DNA from: Pseudomonadota bacterium
Lineage (GTDB): Bacteria; Pseudomonadota; Gammaproteobacteria; Xanthomonadales; Ahniellaceae
Assembly (NCBI GenBank): GCA_022843465.1
Contig: JALHNO010000002.1
Span: 1-64,000, forward strand
Direction of reading: 5' to 3'
DNA length: 64,000 bases
Part shown: positions 1-8,984 of the stretch, piece after piece
Position numbering within the stretch: position 1 is the first letter of the stretch
How the letters are laid out: every line of letters starts with the position of its first letter
Notes under the pieces: generated by a model
Seen by the model: the letters and a program-made list of their open reading frames with translations, nothing else
Database searches by the model: none
Told to the model about the DNA's origin: nothing
Program-made: the position numbers and the translations under genes

Positions 1-48
1 TTCGATCGCCATCACCATCAGGCACAATGTATTCAGGATCGCCGTCAT
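1..48 (-). CDS. possible start of a CDS running off the left edge
   Basis: On the minus strand, an ATG at 48-46 is preceded by a GGAG Shine-Dalgarno-like motif about 8 nt upstream. It opens a frame of 16 codons beginning MTAILNTLCLMVMAIE that stays open to the window edge. The residues are hydrophobic, as at the start of a signal peptide or membrane segment. It lies downstream of the SRP RNA on the same strand. The visible part is too short to identify, and it could be chance. Confidence 0.3.
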   Translation of the reverse strand, partial: MTAILNTLCLMVMAIE

Positions 49-128
49 TGCCGTATCTCCGCTTTCGCCGGTTGGGGATCGCAGTGTCGGCGATCCGCTT
101 TAGGGCTCATAGGGTCTACCTTGTTGTT

Positions 129-226
129 GGGGAGTGGCGGCCTCCGCCGGCCGAACCCCGGCACCCGAATCAGCTACTACCGTTGCTCCCTTCCGGGCCT
201 GGCGGAGTTCGCAGCCTATCGTCGCG
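129..226 (-). ncRNA. ffs: signal recognition particle RNA (small bacterial 4.5S type)
   Basis: The minus strand carries the conserved SRP apical domain: CCAGGCCCGGAAGGGAGCA, with the GGAA tetraloop and the asymmetric internal loop that bind Ffh. It is followed by ACGGTAGTAGCTG and a distal stem. Length is about 98 nt, normal for a small bacterial SRP RNA; the exact ends are estimated from the fold. It works with Ffh to target nascent membrane proteins to FtsY and the translocon. Placement beside tRNA-Ser and dnaX-ybaB-recR matches the conserved neighbourhood known from other bacteria, including Bacillus (scr-dnaX-yaaK-recR). Confidence 0.92.
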
Positions 227-380
227 AGGAACCGACGGAAGCCACCATAGACTCTGGATCATCGCCGCGAGAATCCGGCGTTCATCCCGAACAGGTGGGG
301 AAGAAGGAAACCACGAGGTCTCTCTTTCTCCCTGATGTCGCCGACCACCAAGGTGGTCCACAACACCAATGAAACTTGAT

Positions 381-402
381 TGTGGCGGAGAGAGAGGGAT
401 TC
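381..402 (-). repeat. duplicated 3' end of tRNA-Ser
   Basis: Twenty-two bases here are identical to 551-572, which cover the 3' terminus (CCA and acceptor/T-arm side) of the tRNA-Ser gene. The copies are direct repeats 170 bp apart, and this one lies downstream of the tRNA in its direction of transcription. The rest of the tRNA is not duplicated. The spacing resembles the 178-bp tRNA-tail repeats downstream of E. coli tyrT, but no other part of the spacer is visibly repeated. Confidence 0.85.
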
Positions 403-552
403 ACTCGCCACATCCCTGTGGCTCGCCCTGCGGGCAGCTCCGCTGTGCGAATCGGCTTCCTGCCGATTCGTCGAACCGCGAGGCTTCTCACCCTCTCTCC
501 TCGATCCCTCCAGCCGCTTTCGCGGATGGCAAGACCGTGGAACTCACTGATG

Positions 553-644
553 TGGCGGAGAGAGAGGGATTCGAACCCTCGATACGGTTTAACCCGTATA
601 CACACTTTCCAGGCGTGCTCCTTAAGCCACTCGGACATCTCTCC
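553..644 (-). tRNA. tRNA-Ser, anticodon GGA
   Basis: The minus strand reads GGAGAGATGTCCGAGTGG at the 5' end, a CTGGAAA anticodon loop (anticodon GGA), a long variable arm typical of class II tRNAs (TATACGGGTTAAACCGTATC region), a GGTTCGAATCC T-loop, and an encoded CCA at 555-553. The 7-bp acceptor stem pairs fully (GGAGAGA with TCTCTCC). Length is 92 nt. It decodes UCC and UCU. Confidence 0.97.
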
Positions 645-787
645 GGTGTTGCTTGCTGCCTGCCAGCGGATGAGCCGGCGAGGGCCGCGCACTCTACCTT
701 CTGTTGCGGTTTGACTCAAGGACACAGCCGGTTTCGGGGCGGTCGACGTCCACTGACCGCCGGCCGGTGGCACAATAGCGGCCCCAG

Positions 788-2500
788 ATGAGCAATCCGA
801 TGTCCTATCAGGTGTTGGCGCGCAAGTGGCGCCCCAAACTGTTTGCCGAGCTGATGGGCCAGGAGCATGTGGTCCGCGCGCTCAGTCATGCGCTGGATTC
901 GGGGCGCATCCACCACGCCTTTCTGTTCACCGGCACCCGCGGCGTCGGCAAGACCACGATTGCGCGGATCTTCGCCAAGTCACTGAATTGCGAGACGGGC
1001 ATCTCGAGCACGCCCTGCGGCATCTGCAGTACCTGTGTCGATATCGCCGCCGGGCGGTTTTTCGATCTGCTGGAAATCGATGCCGCCAGCAATACCGGCG
1101 TCGATGATGTGCGCAGCCTGATCGAGAATGCCCAGTATGCGCCGGCGCGCGGGCGTATGAAGGTGTACCTGATCGATGAAGTCCACATGCTGTCCAAGAG
1201 CGCATTCAATGCGCTGTTGAAAACGCTGGAGGAGCCGCCGGAACACGTCAAGTTTCTGCTGGCCACTACCGATCCGCAGAAATTGCCTGTTACCGTGTTG
1301 TCGCGTTGCCTGCAGTTCAATCTCAAGCGGCTGTCGATCGAGCAGATCGAGACCCAGATCAATCGCATCCTGCAGGCCGAGTCGATCGAGCACGATGCTG
1401 CTTCGGTCCGCGAAATCGCCCGCGGTGGCAATGGCAGCATGCGCGACGCGCTGTCCCTGCTCGATCAGGCGATTGCCTATGGCGGTGGCCGTCTGCAGGG
1501 CAATGAGGTACAGAGCATGCTCGGCACCCTGGATCGCAGTGGCGTCACCGCGCTGCTGGAAGCGGTCGTCGGCGCTGATAGTGCGGCCCTGGCCGAACGG
1601 CTGGCTGCGCTCGCGGAGTTCCAGCCCGATTATGGGCAGGTCCTGGATGCACTGGCCGAGTTCCTGCATGGCATCCAGGTCGTGCAACTGCTGCCGGCCG
1701 CGCGTGTCGAGGATTCCTGGCCGGTGGCGGAATTCGTTGACCGGATTGCCGCGGAGACCGTGCAGCTGTTCTATCAGATCGCCATCTGCGGACGTCGCGA
1801 TCTGCACCTCGCGCCCAGTATGCGGATCGGCTTCGAGATGTGTCTGTTCCGGATGCTGGCATTTCAGCCGCGGGCGCCTGAGGGCGGGCGCTGGCCGGTA
1901 CCTGCCGGTTCGGCGGCCACCGCGGCAACGGTCGAAGGGGTGCGACCTGGAGCCTCCCCGGTGGTTGCTGAGTCGGCGAGCACCCCGCGTGCATCCGGCC
2001 GTCGCAGTGTCGATCCGGCACAGGCGGTTGCCGCCCTGGCCTCGTCAACGCCCCTGGCGACCGCTGCGCCGCTGGCTGTGTCGGAACCGCGCATTGCGGC
2101 ACGCCTGGATCCCGAAGCCTGGGCCGCGTTTCCAGAGCAATCCGGTCTGCGTGGCCCGGCGCGCGAGTTTGCTGCCAACCTCGCCTTCATCGAGGACGAT
2201 GGCCAGCAGATTCGGCTGGGTCTTGCCGAGGAGATGCGCAATCTGCAGAACGAGCTCGGCCAGCGCGCCTTGCGTGATGCCCTGTCGCGCCTGCTCGGCC
2301 GCGATGTGGTGCTTTCGATCCAGCCGATCGACCTCGGCGTTGACACGCCCGCAGCGCGTGCTGCACGCGAGCGCAGCGTCCGCCAGTCCGCAGCCGAACA
2401 GAAACTGGGCGAGGATGCCTTCGTCCAGCGTGCCCTCAGCGAGTTGGGCGCGCGCATTCTTCCTAACACCACCAGGCCTATAGACGGCGCAGCGAATTGA
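788..2500 (+). CDS. dnaX: DNA polymerase III subunit gamma/tau
   Basis: This is the clamp-loader ATPase that loads the beta sliding clamp and, through its C-terminal region, couples polymerase and helicase at the replication fork. Visible features are Walker A GTRGVGKTT (about residue 48), a zinc-binding Cys cluster at C68, C77, C80 and C83 (same spacing as the E. coli protein), the Walker B-like DEVHML segment, and the SRC sensor motif (LSRCLQF). A low-complexity Ala/Pro-rich linker begins near residue 365 and leads to a tau-type C-terminal domain. At 570 aa it is a little shorter than E. coli tau. Starts at Met1 or Met5 (MSYQVLARKWRP) are both possible. No A-rich slippery heptamer is visible, so programmed frameshifting to make gamma is not evident. 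It heads dnaX-ybaB-...-recR. Confidence 0.97.
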   Translation: MSNPMSYQVLARKWRPKLFAELMGQEHVVRALSHALDSGRIHHAFLFTGTRGVGKTTIARIFAKSLNCETGISSTPCGICSTCVDIAAGRFFDLLEIDAASNTGVDDVRSLIENAQYAPARGRMKVYLIDEVHMLSKSAFNALLKTLEEPPEHVKFLLATTDPQKLPVTVLSRCLQFNLKRLSIEQIETQINRILQAESIEHDAASVREIARGGNGSMRDALSLLDQAIAYGGGRLQGNEVQSMLGTLDRSGVTALLEAVVGADSAALAERLAALAEFQPDYGQVLDALAEFLHGIQVVQLLPAARVEDSWPVAEFVDRIAAETVQLFYQIAICGRRDLHLAPSMRIGFEMCLFRMLAFQPRAPEGGRWPVPAGSAATAATVEGVRPGASPVVAESASTPRASGRRSVDPAQAVAALASSTPLATAAPLAVSEPRIAARLDPEAWAAFPEQSGLRGPAREFAANLAFIEDDGQQIRLGLAEEMRNLQNELGQRALRDALSRLLGRDVVLSIQPIDLGVDTPAARAARERSVRQSAAEQKLGEDAFVQRALSELGARILPNTTRPIDGAAN

Positions 2501-2509
2501 GGAGCAATC

Positions 2510-2833
2510 ATGCGGGGACCCTTGGGAAACATCATGCAACAGGCGCAGAAGATGCAGGAAAACCTGCAGCGCGCACAGGAGCAACTGGGCACACTTGAAG
2601 TCACCGGCCAGGCGGGTGGTGGCATGGTCAGCGTCACCATGACCGGCAAGCACGAGGTGCGCGGCGTGCGCATCGACAAGGCCGCGATCGGCGATGACAT
2701 CGAGATGCTGGAAGACCTGGTCACCGCCGCCTGCAATGACGCGGTCAATCGGGTCGCGCAATTGACATCGGAGCGCATGGCTGCGGTGACCGGAGGAATG
2801 AATCTCCCGGCGGGTTTCAAGCTGCCCTTCTGA
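2510..2833 (+). CDS. ybaB: YbaB/EbfC family nucleoid-associated protein
   Basis: A small dimeric DNA-binding protein, 107 aa. It starts [19 protein letters not shown], continues with a heptad-rich helix, and has the family signature around [20 protein letters not shown] followed by VRIDKAAI. A good Shine-Dalgarno (TGAGGAGCAATC) precedes the ATG, 9 bp after dnaX ends, so it is probably co-transcribed with dnaX. The dnaX-ybaB-recR linkage is widely conserved. The exact physiological role of the family is unsettled; nucleoid binding is the known property. Confidence 0.93.
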   Translation: MRGPLGNIMQQAQKMQENLQRAQEQLGTLEVTGQAGGGMVSVTMTGKHEVRGVRIDKAAIGDDIEMLEDLVTAACNDAVNRVAQLTSERMAAVTGGMNLPAGFKLPF

Positions 2834-2982
2834 GTGCCTGTGGCAGGGGTTTGCTCGGCATGCTGACCGCAAATCTCCGTTTGGCCATACTGTCGTCCGG
2901 GCGCGGTCTTTGACCAGGTTGGCGCCTCCTGCTGAATCTGATTCCCTGCTGTTGCCCACTAGCCCGTTCGTGAGCGTGTTCC

Positions 2983-4869
2983 TTGAGCAAGCAAGCGATT
3001 TCCACCGGCACCCCCCGACAGGCAGCCTTCGCAGCGCTGACCCAGACCCGTTTCGCCAGTCTGAATGAGTGTCTGGATGCGGTCCTGCACAGCGGGATCG
3101 CCACTCTGAAGGTTTCGCGGGCATCGGTCTGGCGCTTCGAAGGGGACGGTGGTCAGATCCATTGCGCCCGGCTGGCCCTGAGCGGCCGATCCGATGAACT
3201 TGGCGGAACAAGAATTCGCCGCGCGCAATGCCCAGCGTACTTTGATGCCCTGCATTCCAATCTGGTGATCGCTGCCTGCGATGCCCGTGAAGACCCGCGG
3301 ACGCAGGAACTCGCTACCTGTTATCTCGAGCCCCTCGGTGTGCGCGCGTTGCTCGACGTGCCGATCCGGATATTTGGTCGTCAGATCGGCGTGCTGTGCC
3401 TGGAATCGGAAGTCTTGCGTGACTGGCAGCTTCCAGAAGAGGCGTTTGCCATTGGTCTCGGTACCCTGGTCAGTCTCGCTTATGAACACGCGGAGCTGCT
3501 GCGCACACGCGCGCAGATGCAGATTTCTGCGGAGTTCGATCAGCGGACCGGTTTGGCCAATCTGAATCGGCTGGAGCGTACCCTGCTGCGGGTGTTCGGG
3601 TTACCGCAGCATGGTGGCGGCTGGCTCGTCCATCTGCAACTTCGTCAATACCCTTATCTGCGTTCCCATCTCAGCGAACCGTCGCTGAACGAGCTCTATC
3701 AGCTGGTTGCCGATCGCCTCCGCGATCAGGTGCCTGGGCTGGTCGAGCTCGCCCATGCCGGCGATGCCGAATACTGCTTGCTTAGCCTGCCATGCAGTCA
3801 GGAAGTGCTGGTCGACGCGATCCGCGCCAGCTTCCTCCAGCCGATCCTGCTGGATGGCGAGTCGCTCTTGCTGACCCCGCAATGCGGACTGCGGATGATC
3901 GCGCCTGCTATCCGTCCACAGGTCGCCGAGTGGATGCGTGAAGTCGAAACCGCCCTGCACGAGGCGCGCCAGGGGGCCGCGGAATTCGTCTGTCACAGTC
4001 CTTCCCTCAGTGCCGAACGCCAGCAGGCGCATATGCTGGAACAGTCGTTGCGACGCGCAGTGCGGCTGGACGAGTTTGTGCTGCATCTGCAGCCGATGTT
4101 CAGTATGCAGAGCGGGCGCGTGGTGGCGCTTGAAGCCCTGATCCGTTGGCGCCAGCCGGATGGCGTGCTGCTGCTTCCGGACTCGTTCCTGGATGTGTTG
4201 CTGCAGACCGGTCTGATCATTCCGGTGGGTCGCCGTCTGCTGCGACACGCGCTTGAAATTGTCGCGAATCTGCAGAAGCAGTGGTCGCGCCCCGACCTCG
4301 GGTTGAGTTTCAATCTGTCCGCTCCGGAACTGGTGCAGCCAGGATTGTGCGAGCTGCTTGCCGCGGAATTTGCCCGACTCCGGTTCTCTCCAGGTCAGCT
4401 CGCCATCGAGCTGACCGAGACTGTGGTGATCTCCGATCAGCAAGGCATCGTCGCTGTGCTGCGCGCGCTGCGCGCGATTGGCTGCCGGGTGCATCTGGAT
4501 GATTTCGGAACTGGTTATTCCTCGCTCAATCACATGCGCCTGCTGCCGTTTGACGCACTCAAGATCGACCGGAGTTTCCTGGGCGGTGCGCTCGAGTCCG
4601 ACGCCGACCGGCGCCTGATCCGGATGCTGGTCAAACTGTGCCGGGAACTTGATCGCGAGTCTGTCGCCGAAGGCATCGCCGACATCGATCATCTCAGGCT
4701 GGCCATTGCGCTGGCCGCCGACATCGGGCAGGGTTATCTGCTTTCGTATCCGGTCGCCATCGACTCGATCTCGACCGCATGGTTGGCAGATGTCGAGCAA
4801 TCGGCGCGGTGTCTGCTGGAGCAGGCGCGGTCTCCGCATGGATCCGGCGCTGCCCGGGTCGCGTGCTGA
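2983..4869 (+). CDS. GAF and EAL domain protein, probable cyclic-di-GMP phosphodiesterase
   Basis: A 628-aa soluble signalling protein starting at TTG; no in-frame ATG or GTG fits better. Residues about 20-175 resemble a GAF sensory domain. Residues about 180-340 look like a degenerate GGDEF domain (AHAGDAEYCLL where the signature should be), unlikely to make c-di-GMP. Residues about 355-605 form an EAL domain with its catalytic set visible: ALEALIRW, FNLSA, ELTET, LDDFGTGYSSL (about residue 506), LKIDRSF, VAEGI and GQGYL. It should hydrolyse c-di-GMP to pGpG in response to a small-molecule or redox signal sensed by GAF. It sits between ybaB and recR on the same strand with 150 and 86 bp gaps, so it may have its own promoter. 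Confidence 0.9.
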   Translation: MSKQAISTGTPRQAAFAALTQTRFASLNECLDAVLHSGIATLKVSRASVWRFEGDGGQIHCARLALSGRSDELGGTRIRRAQCPAYFDALHSNLVIAACDAREDPRTQELATCYLEPLGVRALLDVPIRIFGRQIGVLCLESEVLRDWQLPEEAFAIGLGTLVSLAYEHAELLRTRAQMQISAEFDQRTGLANLNRLERTLLRVFGLPQHGGGWLVHLQLRQYPYLRSHLSEPSLNELYQLVADRLRDQVPGLVELAHAGDAEYCLLSLPCSQEVLVDAIRASFLQPILLDGESLLLTPQCGLRMIAPAIRPQVAEWMREVETALHEARQGAAEFVCHSPSLSAERQQAHMLEQSLRRAVRLDEFVLHLQPMFSMQSGRVVALEALIRWRQPDGVLLLPDSFLDVLLQTGLIIPVGRRLLRHALEIVANLQKQWSRPDLGLSFNLSAPELVQPGLCELLAAEFARLRFSPGQLAIELTETVVISDQQGIVAVLRALRAIGCRVHLDDFGTGYSSLNHMRLLPFDALKIDRSFLGGALESDADRRLIRMLVKLCRELDRESVAEGIADIDHLRLAIALAADIGQGYLLSYPVAIDSISTAWLADVEQSARCLLEQARSPHGSGAARVAC

Positions 4870-4955
4870 TTTCTGCGGGGCTGCTCAGCTCCCAGCTTGC
4901 TGCCACAATGATGGGATCGGCGAGCAGATGGTCGTCGCCCGTTTGAAGGAATCCC

Positions 4956-5555
4956 GTGTCGAGTTCACCGCTGCTCAGTCAACTGATCGACGCCCTGCGC
5001 GTGCTTCCTGGTGTCGGCAACAAGACCGCACAACGGATGGCCTTTCATCTGCTTGAGCGGGAACGCGAAGGCGCACAACGATTGGCGGCGCGCCTGGTCG
5101 AGGCCTGCGCGCGGATCGGCAATTGCAGTCGCTGCCGAACGTTCAGCGAGGATGCGGTGTGCGCTCTGTGCGCCAGCAGCGCGCGTGACGACAGCCTGCT
5201 CTGCGTGGTCGAGTCCCCCGTCGACCAGATCGCGATCGAGCAGGCGACTGGTTTTCGCGGCCGCTATTTCGTGATGCTGGGCAGGCTCTCGCCGCTCGAT
5301 GGGCTGGGGCCCGACGAACTCGGGCTTGATGTACTGGCCCGGCGTCTGGGCGAGGGGCTGGTACGCGAGTTGATCGTGGCCACCAATCCCAGCGTGGAGG
5401 GCGAGGCAACGGCGCACTATCTGGGCCAGATTGCGCACCAGCATGGCGTGCGCGCCAGTCGCCTCGCCCATGGCATGCCGCTCGGTGGCGAGCTGGAATT
5501 CATCGATCGCGGTACCCTTGCGCATGCTTTTGGTGGCCGTCTCGAAATAACCTGA
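4956..5555 (+). CDS. recR: recombination mediator protein RecR
   Basis: A 199-aa protein of the RecFOR pathway, which helps load RecA onto SSB-coated single-stranded gaps. The N-terminal helix-hairpin-helix is visible ([20 protein letters not shown]). It is followed by a C4 zinc finger ([16 protein letters not shown], about residues 57-72) and a Toprim domain ([16 protein letters not shown] and later [15 protein letters not shown]). The start is GTG, with GAAGGAA placed as ribosome-binding site just upstream. Length is normal for the family. Confidence 0.97.
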   Translation: MSSSPLLSQLIDALRVLPGVGNKTAQRMAFHLLEREREGAQRLAARLVEACARIGNCSRCRTFSEDAVCALCASSARDDSLLCVVESPVDQIAIEQATGFRGRYFVMLGRLSPLDGLGPDELGLDVLARRLGEGLVRELIVATNPSVEGEATAHYLGQIAHQHGVRASRLAHGMPLGGELEFIDRGTLAHAFGGRLEIT

Positions 5556-5616
5556 GTGTGGCCCGACGCCTGCGCCGGCGCGGCCGTGCCTTGCTCAACA
5601 GACTGGAGGATGCGCG

Positions 5617-5961
5617 ATGGGCGATACCCTGTTTGCCAAGATCATCCGGCGGGAGATTCCGGCCGATATCGTTTTCGAGGATGCGCATGTGCTCGCGTTT
5701 CGCGATATCCATCCGCAGGCGCCGGTGCATGTGCTGTTCGTTCCCAAACGGCCGATTGCCACCCTGGACGATCTGCAGCCTGGGGACGCCGAGTTGGCCG
5801 GCCGATTGCTGCTGGCGGCAGCCGACTACGCGCGTCGCGAAGGATTCGCCGAGGCTGGCTATCGCACCGTGATCAACTGCAATCAGGATGGTGGCCAGAC
5901 CGTTTATCACATCCATCTGCATCTGCTCGCCGGTCGCGCGCTGCACTGGCCGCCGGGTTGA
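5617..5961 (+). CDS. hinT: HIT family (HinT-like) purine nucleotide phosphoramidase
   Basis: A 114-aa histidine-triad protein. The C-terminal HIHLHLLAGR is the HxHxHxx active-site motif, and the N-terminal part (DTLFAKIIRREIPADIVFED) is typical of bacterial HinT. The family hydrolyses AMP-N phosphoramidates such as AMP-lysine. It is 61 bp after recR on the same strand and converges on the minus-strand transglutaminase gene, with only 15 bp between stop codons. Confidence 0.93.
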   Translation: MGDTLFAKIIRREIPADIVFEDAHVLAFRDIHPQAPVHVLFVPKRPIATLDDLQPGDAELAGRLLLAAADYARREGFAEAGYRTVINCNQDGGQTVYHIHLHLLAGRALHWPPG

Positions 5962-5976
5962 TCCGCTGAGCCGGAA

Positions 5977-8016
5977 TCAGCGTCTGCGCGCAGCCGGCCG
6001 CGGACTGGCGCGGAATCGACGCAGTCGCCGGATCAGGGCGCGCTGAGCTTCTTCGTCGGCGGCGTGCTCAGGGTTGTAGCGCAGCTGTGCAAAGTCCCGG
6101 CCCAGTTGCAGGATTTCTCCGGCGGCTGATGGCAGCTGTCGTGCAGCGCGTCGACTGTAGTCGATCGGCCCCTCGTGGTGGCCGCGGGCAATGCCGCGAC
6201 GCTCAAGCTGGCGGCCAAAATGCCGCCACGCGACCAGCAGGGGATCGCGGCTGTGACCGCCGAGACCGCGCAACGACCACCAGATGCCAAAGGCCAACGC
6301 GGCGCTGCCCGAGATGATCAGCAGCAGCACCAGGTCCTTCAGCTCGGTGTCTTCGACGCCAAACGAGCCGAGCAGGTTGCGCTGCCGCTGCGCGTCAAAG
6401 TCGACCACGCGCTGGCGCCACCAGCGTGACACCACATCGAAACGATCCATGAACGGAGTAAGCCAGCTGTTCTGGTACCAGAGCGCAGCCTCGGGCAGGG
6501 CATCATAGATACTGCCGCGGTCGATGCGTTCGGGTGCCACCGCCGAGGTCGGATCGACCCGGATCCAGCCACGGCCGGCAATCCAGACTTCGCTCCAGGC
6601 ATGGGCATCGGAGTTGCGTACCACCAGGTAATTGCCACTGGCATTGCGATAGCCGCCGAGATAGCCGGTGACTACACGTGCCGGAACACCGGCAGCACGC
6701 ATCAGGAAAGTAAAGGCAGACGAAAAATGCTCGCAGTAGCCAATCCGGGTATCGAACAGGAATTCGTCCACGGAGCGGTCCGGCGCCAGGGGTGGCGGCT
6801 CCAGGGTGTAGGAAAAGCTCTGGTTGAACAGCGTCAGCGCGGCGTCGATGATCTGGGCGTCGTTCATCCCCTGTTCGCGCCAGCCGCCCGCCAGCGCGCG
6901 CGCGCGCGGATTGCTGGCGGCGGGCAGACGCAAGGCGAAAGCCATTTCTGCGGGACGGGCATTGGCATCGAAGCTGAAGCGGGTGGCCGACTGCATTCGC
7001 ACATTGCGCGGTGCGATGATCGGGCGAAAGGTAACCATCTGACCGTCCATCAGCAGGCGTGACTTGGCCGCTGCCCGTAATGGAAGATCGAGCGGGAAGT
7101 ACCAGACCCGCTCGGTGGCTTCGAGCAGGACTTCGTAGCTGACCACACTGCTCGGCTCGTAGCGGAAGTCGATGCGGTCGAAGCGGTCGAAGGCATCACC
7201 GCGGGTCCAGGCCTGGCCATCGAAGCGATCAAGTACCGGGCCGCGCCAATAGAGATCGCGTGCCGCCGGCGTTTCGCCGTCGAAACTGACGCGGAACACC
7301 GGCGTATCGTCCTGCCAGAGCTTGGACAGCATGCCGGGTCGCATCTCATCGCCGATGCCGGTGCGGCCCTGGGACGGGTCCCAGGGCGCACCCCACAGCG
7401 GCTGTCCGAGCCGCGGAAAGAACACGAAGGCAACCACCACCAGCGGCAGGGCCGCGGCCGCCGTGCGCGCGGTGCTGCGTGCGGCTGCCAGCACTTCGCT
7501 CCGGGCCGCGCCGGCGAGCAGACGCGCATCCGGATATTTTCGCAGCAGGGTAAGGCAGGCGAACGCGGCTACCGCTACCGCTGCCACCCAGAGCGTCAGC
7601 AGTGCGCTCTGACTGAAAAGAAACGCGGTCATCGATAGAAAGAACAGGGCGGCGATCAGCATGCGGCCATCGCGGACCGAGTCGGTTTCGACCAGCTTGA
7701 GCGTTGCCAGTGCGATCAGCAGGGCGACGCCGCCATCGCGCGAGACCGGCGAGCCCACATTCGAATACACCAGGGCCAGGGTCAGCACGAACAGTGGCAG
7801 CCGGATCCACTGCGCCGGAACGCGTGCGCTGTAGCGCTGCCAGGCGAGACGCAGGGCAATGATCGCGATCAGATAGCCGAGCAGTGTCCACGGCAGCCAG
7901 CCCGCATGTGCCGTGATCGCGGCGAACAGGACTACGGCGAGGGCGCGAAGCTGCAAGCTGCCCACAGCAACCGGAGCGGCTGCTGCCTGAGGCTTGGAAA
8001 CGGTGGCGGTGCTCAT
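5977..8016 (-). CDS. tgpA: DUF3488/transglutaminase-like membrane protein, TgpA family
   Basis: A 679-aa membrane protein. The N-terminal third has several hydrophobic helices (DUF3488-type). A periplasmic transglutaminase-like domain follows, with catalytic triad elements IGYCEHFSSAF (Cys), DAHAWSEVWI (His) and IRVDPTSAV (Asp). One more helix lies near residue 585 (VLLLIISGSAALAFGIWW), then a cytoplasmic tail of the DUF4129 type. Its Pseudomonas homologue TgpA is essential and linked to the cell envelope; the substrate is unknown. It overlaps the upstream DUF58 gene by 4 bp, and the moxR-DUF58-tgpA order is a conserved cassette. Confidence 0.9.
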   Translation of the reverse strand: MSTATVSKPQAAAAPVAVGSLQLRALAVVLFAAITAHAGWLPWTLLGYLIAIIALRLAWQRYSARVPAQWIRLPLFVLTLALVYSNVGSPVSRDGGVALLIALATLKLVETDSVRDGRMLIAALFFLSMTAFLFSQSALLTLWVAAVAVAAFACLTLLRKYPDARLLAGAARSEVLAAARSTARTAAAALPLVVVAFVFFPRLGQPLWGAPWDPSQGRTGIGDEMRPGMLSKLWQDDTPVFRVSFDGETPAARDLYWRGPVLDRFDGQAWTRGDAFDRFDRIDFRYEPSSVVSYEVLLEATERVWYFPLDLPLRAAAKSRLLMDGQMVTFRPIIAPRNVRMQSATRFSFDANARPAEMAFALRLPAASNPRARALAGGWREQGMNDAQIIDAALTLFNQSFSYTLEPPPLAPDRSVDEFLFDTRIGYCEHFSSAFTFLMRAAGVPARVVTGYLGGYRNASGNYLVVRNSDAHAWSEVWIAGRGWIRVDPTSAVAPERIDRGSIYDALPEAALWYQNSWLTPFMDRFDVVSRWWRQRVVDFDAQRQRNLLGSFGVEDTELKDLVLLLIISGSAALAFGIWWSLRGLGGHSRDPLLVAWRHFGRQLERRGIARGHHEGPIDYSRRAARQLPSAAGEILQLGRDFAQLRYNPEHAADEEAQRALIRRLRRFRASPRPAARRR

Positions 8017-8984
8017 GGCAGCAGGGCGAGTTCGCGCAGACAGCGGCTGACGAAATCGCTGCCTGCAGCAGGTCCCAGTTGCTGCGTTGGCAGGACCAGG
8101 CGAAAACTGGCCTGGGCGCGCTCGGCCTTGAGTACCCAGGCGGTGAGGCGGGAGATTCGCTGTTCGTGGTGCAGACGGGCAAGCTGGTGATAGTCGAACA
8201 CCATTGCCTCGGAAATCGGATCGGCGAACTCCTTCACCAGCAGGCGATCGCTGCGCGCGCTGGCCTTCCAGGCGACATGCCGGGGCGGGTCGCCGGCACG
8301 GTGATCGCGCAGCCCGGCCCAGTCGTCGCCCGGACTGCGCTGTTGGGCGCCAGGGCGGTCACGGTCGTCCTGTGGCAGGTCCGGTGCCGCGGCTTCGGGC
8401 TTCGGGTAGATCAGGATGGGCTCCTGCGGATGCAGATAACTCCAGGCCCAGACAATCCCGAACGGATACTCGGACCACAGCCGCCAGCGACCGATGCTCT
8501 GCCAGCCGCGACGGACCGGCAGGAATTCGACCGCGACCATCGCCGTTTCGTCGGCGGCCAGAGTGAATGGAATCTCCTGGCCGGACTGTTCCAGCATCAG
8601 GGCAGGACGCACGCGACCGCTGCCCTCCTTGAGGCTGAAGACGGCATGGGCACGGCTGCCAGCGTGCGGTCGCGCGGCGCTGACGCTGACCAGGCTGATA
8701 CCGCGCAGCTGACCCACCGTATGATGGAAGCTGACGATGGCAAGCCCCGACACCAGAAAGGCAAGCAACAGTGCCGGGTTGTTGTTGAAGTTCAGCGCGC
8801 CCATCAGCATCGCGAGCACGATGACGCCGAACACCATGCCGAAGCGGGTCGGCAGGATGTAGATGCGACGCGCGTGCAGATGTATCGGCAGCGGCTCGGC
8901 TTGCCGGTGCCGGGTCAGTGCCGGCAGTCTGCGTTCGGCCAGGCGACCGAGCCGATCACCCCAGCTGGCCGCCTCCGGTGCCAT
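8013..8984 (-). CDS. DUF58 domain protein
   Basis: A 323-aa protein with two hydrophobic segments near residues 48-92 (FGMVFGVIVLAMLMGAL, then ALLLAFLVSGLAIV). The DUF58 signature is in the C-terminal half (DHRAGDPPRHVAWKASAR; the family pattern is Y/H..GD..R.I.W...AR). DUF58 proteins are vWA-like and are almost always encoded next to a MoxR AAA+ ATPase, which is thought to act as a chaperone for them. Start and stop codons overlap both neighbours (1 bp with moxR, 4 bp with tgpA), indicating one translationally coupled operon. Confidence 0.9.
   Translation of the reverse strand: MAPEAASWGDRLGRLAERRLPALTRHRQAEPLPIHLHARRIYILPTRFGMVFGVIVLAMLMGALNFNNNPALLLAFLVSGLAIVSFHHTVGQLRGISLVSVSAARPHAGSRAHAVFSLKEGSGRVRPALMLEQSGQEIPFTLAADETAMVAVEFLPVRRGWQSIGRWRLWSEYPFGIVWAWSYLHPQEPILIYPKPEAAAPDLPQDDRDRPGAQQRSPGDDWAGLRDHRAGDPPRHVAWKASARSDRLLVKEFADPISEAMVFDYHQLARLHHEQRISRLTAWVLKAERAQASFRLVLPTQQLGPAAGSDFVSRCLRELALLP

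Noticed and set aside
403-550. Genomic island between tRNA-Ser direct repeats
   Set aside because: The interval is only 148 bp and holds no gene, so at most it is a scar or tail duplication.
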